Source: Ehretia macrophylla
Taxonomy: Eukaryota; Streptophyta; Magnoliopsida; Boraginales; Ehretiaceae
Length of the DNA stretch: 64,000 nucleotides
Assembly (NCBI GenBank): GCA_037974665.1
Contig: CM075770.1
Location: forward strand, 570,501-634,500
Direction of reading: 5' to 3'
Below are positions 59,669 to 64,000 of the stretch, piece by piece; positions within the stretch are counted from its first letter, which is position 1; every line of letters starts with the position of its first letter. Position numbers and translations under genes: made by a program. The notes below the pieces were generated by a model. The model saw only the letters and a program-made list of their open reading frames with translations. It made no database searches and was not told the DNA's origin.

Positions 59669-60067
59669 GGTAAATTGGAAGCTTTTTAAAAAAATAATGA
59701 TAAAAAAAAAAAAATTGGAAGCTTCAATCATAATCGGTTGGATATAAAGATTACTAATCTGGTGACAAAATATCAGCATTGGTGGGGACCGGAAAATTAC
59801 AACGTTAGCGGAAAAATGTAACCTCAAATCATATAACACGCACGATGTAGCCTTGCTACGTGGCCCAATCCCAGTGGAGCGGCCTAAAATAAGTCAATAC
59901 ATGACACCAACACTCGAGTCACCCCCCTCCCTCATTGATGCAGCAAAACAAAAACTACAAAGAGACGAGCCATCATCAATTAAGTTTATTTACTACCTTC
60001 GTCTCCTTCAATCTCCTCTTCTTCATCACTTGTCTGTTATTGATCTAAGGAGGATCTGTCTGCAAAA
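59669..60067 (+). promoter_or_regulatory. Promoter and 5' UTR of VHA-A
   Basis: Sequence from the LINE target duplication to the VHA-A start codon. It includes ACACGCACG and GCCACGTAGC-like GC-rich words (59838-59865, minus strand GCCACGTAGC), which resemble ACGT-core elements. A pyrimidine-rich leader with TCTCCTTC motifs lies at 59995-60030. The LINE insertion ends only about 400 bp from the ATG. No clear TATA box is assigned. Confidence 0.45.
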
Positions 60068-63000
60068 ATGCCGGCCTTTTACGGAATGACCACCTTTGAA
60101 GACTCCGAAAAGGAGAGCGAGTATGGATACGTTCGCAAGGTTCGATCTATCTTTATTTATTTATTTTTATTTATTTTTTATCTTTTCCATTTTCAATATC
60201 AATTCTATTTGACTTCAATTTCTCACATCTCAAAGTAGGTTTTATCTGATTCAGTTGAACATTTTTCTTCGCCATGTGTTGAGTTCGATTATGCGATTAT
60301 GCGATTACGCGAGTTTAGTTTTGGAATACGCCATCCGTTGAGCGTTATTATACTCGTGTGTTGGTGCTTGATGTCGTTTACTAAGCTTAATCTCGAGGCC
60401 TTTTGAGTGCTTGACTTTGTGATTCGTATCTATGCATCACTGTTGAGATTGCTCTTTGGTGCTTTGTTAATCGTCGTTACATTGAACCTCAAAATTCCAA
60501 TTGAATCTCGTTAGGAAGAGCCATTTTGGATTTGGAATCTGCTCAAGTGCTTAGCACTTTGTTGACATTTTAGCCTTGCACATCTTTCTGCCCTGTTTAT
60601 GTTGTTATTTGCCTATTGAATTTTACCTGATGTGATGAATTTCCGCTAGCATAGTTGTTATATTACGACCTACACAACCAAAATGAGATTTAACTAGGTA
60701 TTTCGCTACCATCATCGTGATGTGGCCATCATGTCGTCCTTCCCAGGATGAACTATTTCGCAGATGCCAGAAAGCTGCCTGCCACTGCTTTTGATTTCCT
60801 CGTGGATAAAGTTCATTAGTGGCCTTCCAGCAATCATCACGCTTAGGAATTTACTTTTAGGTCCTCTTATTGCTTTGGAAAACTTCTCTTTGAATAAAAT
60901 TAGATTTTCTGCTTTGTTCTTTCTGCTCATGTGCTGCTGATCTTAATCCCGACGAAACAGAAAATTTAGAGTTACTTAGATGCTCTGCTCCTGTCTTGTT
61001 TGATTGATTTTACCTCTTGATTATAATCCTTTTGCTAGTCATAAAGAGAGTTTCCCTGAACAATACCAAATAATTTGCCCGGTTTCAGAGAGTTTTGAAT
61101 TGCTGGAACAGCAGCATATTTTACTTAGAGTTTGAATTCTTTTTTGACTTTTTCGTCCTTTCTCATCAGGTATCTGGACCAGTCGTTGTTGCGGATGGAA
61201 TGGCAGGGGCTGCTATGTATGAACTTGTCCGTGTTGGACATGACAATCTCATTGGGGAAATTATTCGGTTAGAAGGAGATTCTGCTACAATTCAAGGTAT
61301 AAATTTCTCAAGCTAATGCTTCCTGTTTAAGGGCACATTTGCTTTAACAGACTCCAGTTAGCCCTTTGAGGCTGTTTTACTTTCTTATTTTCTTTAAAAG
61401 AAATATGGAGAAGAAACTTGTATCAGCTCACTGTGCTTTATTGTCTCATATCACTTGGGAATTGGGATCTTCTGAACTTTAATTGATAATTAGATTTTTT
61501 TCTGCTCTTATGATAGTTTATGAGGAAACAGCTGGGCTAATGGTGAATGATCCCGTTCTACGAACACACAAGGTGATTTTCTGTTTGAGACCACCTTTCT
61601 TAGATTTATATGGTGTTTATCATAGAGTGAAATATAACTTCGACTTTCTAATTCACATTACAGCCTCTATCAGTGGAGTTGGGTCCTGGTATACTGGGAA
61701 ATATCTTCGATGGTATTCAGGTATGTCCTTTTTCCCATTTATAAGACAAAATCTTACCAATTTTAATTGCTTTCTTATGGAGTCTTTCTCTAACTGTGAA
61801 TATACTTGATGCAGAGGCCTCTAAAAACAATTGCGAAAATATCGGGTGATGTCTATATCCCTCGTGGTGTATCTGTCCCAGCCCTTGACAAAGACATACT
61901 GTGGGAATTCCAGCCTAAGAAATTAGGTGCAATGATAGCATTCTTGATTTAATTATTTGGATGTGATTATGAATTGCACATTTTAAGTCACCATTATTAA
62001 TGCAGTAGTGACGTCTTTTGCTGACAGGTGAGGGAGATAATTTAACTGGTGGAGATTTATATGCGGTAAGTCGAATTAGTTTTTACATAATTTTTTAAAT
62101 TCAAATATTTGAAGTACAGTTGCTAGTGAATTGGGGCCTCCCTTTTTCTTTCAATTTTATGTAAGTCTTTGCATATTACAATCCTCCATGCAGTCTGTCT
62201 TTGTGAACAGTTTAATGCAACACCACGTTGCGCTTCCTCCTGATGCCATGGGAAAGATTACCTACATTGCACCGGCTGGTCAATATTCATTGAAGGTTTG
62301 TCCTTTGAATTTTATTGTATGTCTTATTTTCCCCAGTCAGTTCTTTTAGAAAGGGTAACTGGAAACTGGAAATCTTCATGGACTTCTTCTCTTCGGTGAA
62401 CTGGGACACCTGATTCCATTTTTATTGTAGACGTTGAATATTGTTGCAACTTGTGATGAAAATAAGATGACAGAGACATCATCTATCCTTGTATCTCATA
62501 TAATGGTGACTATTGGAGGCTTTGTTGTAAAATATTTTTGCACCAAGTGGCCAAAAGCCTCAGCTGTTTATGGTCAGAATGGGATAAAAGTTGATAAAGA
62601 TACATGTATCCTATCCCGATGTTTCTCTTGTTGACTCTTCTTTGAAATTTTTATTATGCAGGATACTGTCCTTGAGCTTGAGTTTCAAGGTGTCAAAAAG
62701 CAGTTTACGATGCTTCAGGTTATACATACACTTTCAGGATGTCATATGTCAAAAAGTTGTAACAGTATTAGTAGAAATTCTTAATTTTGTGTGCTTCTAT
62801 CTGCAGACTTGGCCTGTACGTACGCCTAGGCCTGTTGCAGCAAAGCTTGCTGCTGATACACCTCTTCTTACTGGACAGGTGACTAATATTAAATGTTATT
62901 GTGTTGCATAATCATAGATTTGTTTATCTTGAAGTTATTATTCTTGTGAGTTTGGTGTTGTTAATTTCTCTATTATGAATCAGCGTGTTCTTGATGCACT

Positions 63001-64000
63001 ATTCCCCTCGGTGCTTGGTGGCACTTGTGCCATACCTGGTGCTTTTGGCTGTGGAAAAACAGTTATTAGTCAGGCCCTATCTAAGGTGAACTTGAGTATT
63101 TTACAGGGATTTTTCCTTTTTGAAACCTAGGCTGCTATGAGCTTTAGAAACTCTTAAGCTTTTCTGATTCATTTCATTTGTGTTGATACATGAATGCAGT
63201 ACTCGAACTCTGATACTGTTGTTTATGTTGGTTGTGGAGAAAGAGGAAATGAAATGGCAGAGGTATGCAGTGGTTTTTCCTTTCTGGTCACTCTATTGTC
63301 TTCAAGATGATAACCTTTGAATTGCTAATGTAAGGTGCTTATGGATTTCCCGCAATTGACAATGACACTGCCTGATGGCCGGGAGGAATCTGTCATGAAG
63401 CGTACCACCCTTGTGGCCAACACTTCAAACATGCCTGTTGCTGCTCGTGAGGCCTCAATTTACACAGGTAAATATATTTAACATTGCTGATGCGTCAATT
63501 AATGAGGAAAAAGGTATAGTCTATAAACCTCTGTACACATTGTTTCTTCAACCTTATGCGAGGTAGCTTTGTATACCATATTTCTTTATGCAGTTCTGTA
63601 TAAACACAAGTAACTTTTGCTTTCATATATAAAATTGTTGCATCTTCCGACCTATTGGAAATGAAAACTAGTTTCTTATGCTTAAAATGATGAGCTATAT
63701 AAAGTGTATATACATATGGATATTTGCCATTGAAGGTCCTTCATCAATCAAGCCTGCTAAAGCAAGTTATCTATATTTTTGCATCTTCAATTATTATTTA
63801 CCTGCTGAAGGAACCAAAAGTACTGTTATTTTACTGTACTTCACAAAGGAGGCTGTTTTCTGTGTCTCAACCTAGACAACAAGTCAATCTGAGATTACTT
63901 TTCCTAAGCTGCATCAAGATAGTTTGTTTTTATGCTTTTGGAGTTGTTTCTTCTGCTGATGTAAATATGATATTCCAGGGATCACTATTGCTGAATATTT
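60068..64000 (+). CDS. VHA-A: V-type H+-ATPase catalytic subunit A, first 13 exons (3' end beyond window)
   Basis: Exons: 60068-60139, 61170-61296, 61517-61572, 61664-61720, 61815-61926, 62028-62065, 62194-62295, 62662-62718, 62807-62878, 62984-63085, 63200-63262, 63335-63467, 63979-64000 onward. All junctions are GT-AG and all phases agree, giving about 338 of the usual roughly 620 residues. Starts [20 protein letters not shown]; the common plant start is about two residues longer at this point. The nucleotide-binding P-loop GAFGCGKT is at about residues 250-257, followed by [13 protein letters not shown] and [15 protein letters not shown]. Role: hydrolyses ATP in the V1 sector of the vacuolar/Golgi proton pump. 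The large first intron (60140-61169) is typical of plant housekeeping genes and may carry enhancing sequence. The frame is intact; assignment is certain. Confidence 0.98.
60140..61169 (+). other. VHA-A intron 1 (1030 bp)
   Basis: Begins GTTCGATC and ends TCTCATCAG. It is T-rich and includes TTTAT repeats near 60150-60180. No embedded element or RNA gene is visible; the 72-codon minus ORF at 60712-60930 has no motif. Confidence 0.8.

Overview
This window is nuclear DNA from a flowering plant, almost certainly a eudicot. Four conserved plant genes can be read exon by exon. They have GT-AG introns, AT-rich intergenic DNA and many nested LTR retrotransposons, MULE, CACTA, hAT-MITE and LINE sequences. 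I cannot name the species. I saw no CRISPR array, bacterial operon or intact tRNA gene.

Layout. 1-1029: 3' end of a hAT-derived (DUF659/dimerisation) gene on +. 1561-8259: complete 13-exon HCF173 gene on -, convergent with the first gene. 8596-23905: a decayed Copia element on - with TSD ATTTT, split by a 9.3-kb Gypsy (Tekay/Del-like chromovirus) on + with TSD TATTT. 24777-28997: a broken copy of BSH (plant SNF5, a SWI/SNF subunit) on -. 29222-34114: a second decayed Copia on -. 35879-about 46150: a MULE with a transposase gene on - and a convergent GRF zinc-finger/membrane-anchor ORF on +, each interrupted by a solo LTR. 47137 onward: one CACTA end containing a 2.7-kb solo LTR, which itself contains a 189-bp hAT-type MITE. 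51004-56344: a nearly intact Copia on + with 602-bp LTRs. 58210-59655: a 5'-truncated L1-type LINE. 60068-64000: first 13 exons of vacuolar H+-ATPase catalytic subunit A (VHA-A) on +, cut by the window edge.

How the genes relate. The host genes do not form a functional unit. HCF173 acts in chloroplast psbA translation, VHA-A in vacuolar proton pumping, and BSH (here a pseudogene) in chromatin remodelling. They are islands in a repeat-rich region. The order of insertion can be read from target-site duplications: Gypsy after the outer Copia; two solo LTRs after the MULE; MITE after solo LTR after CACTA. Both sides of the insertion were checked by eye for every element with a stated TSD.

Most unusual feature: the MULE carries a second ORF (GRF zinc finger, basic stretch, C-terminal hydrophobic anchor) facing the transposase, a two-gene convergent layout like mudrA/mudrB of maize MuDR. 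All comparisons to protein families are from memory and pattern reading; no database search was run.
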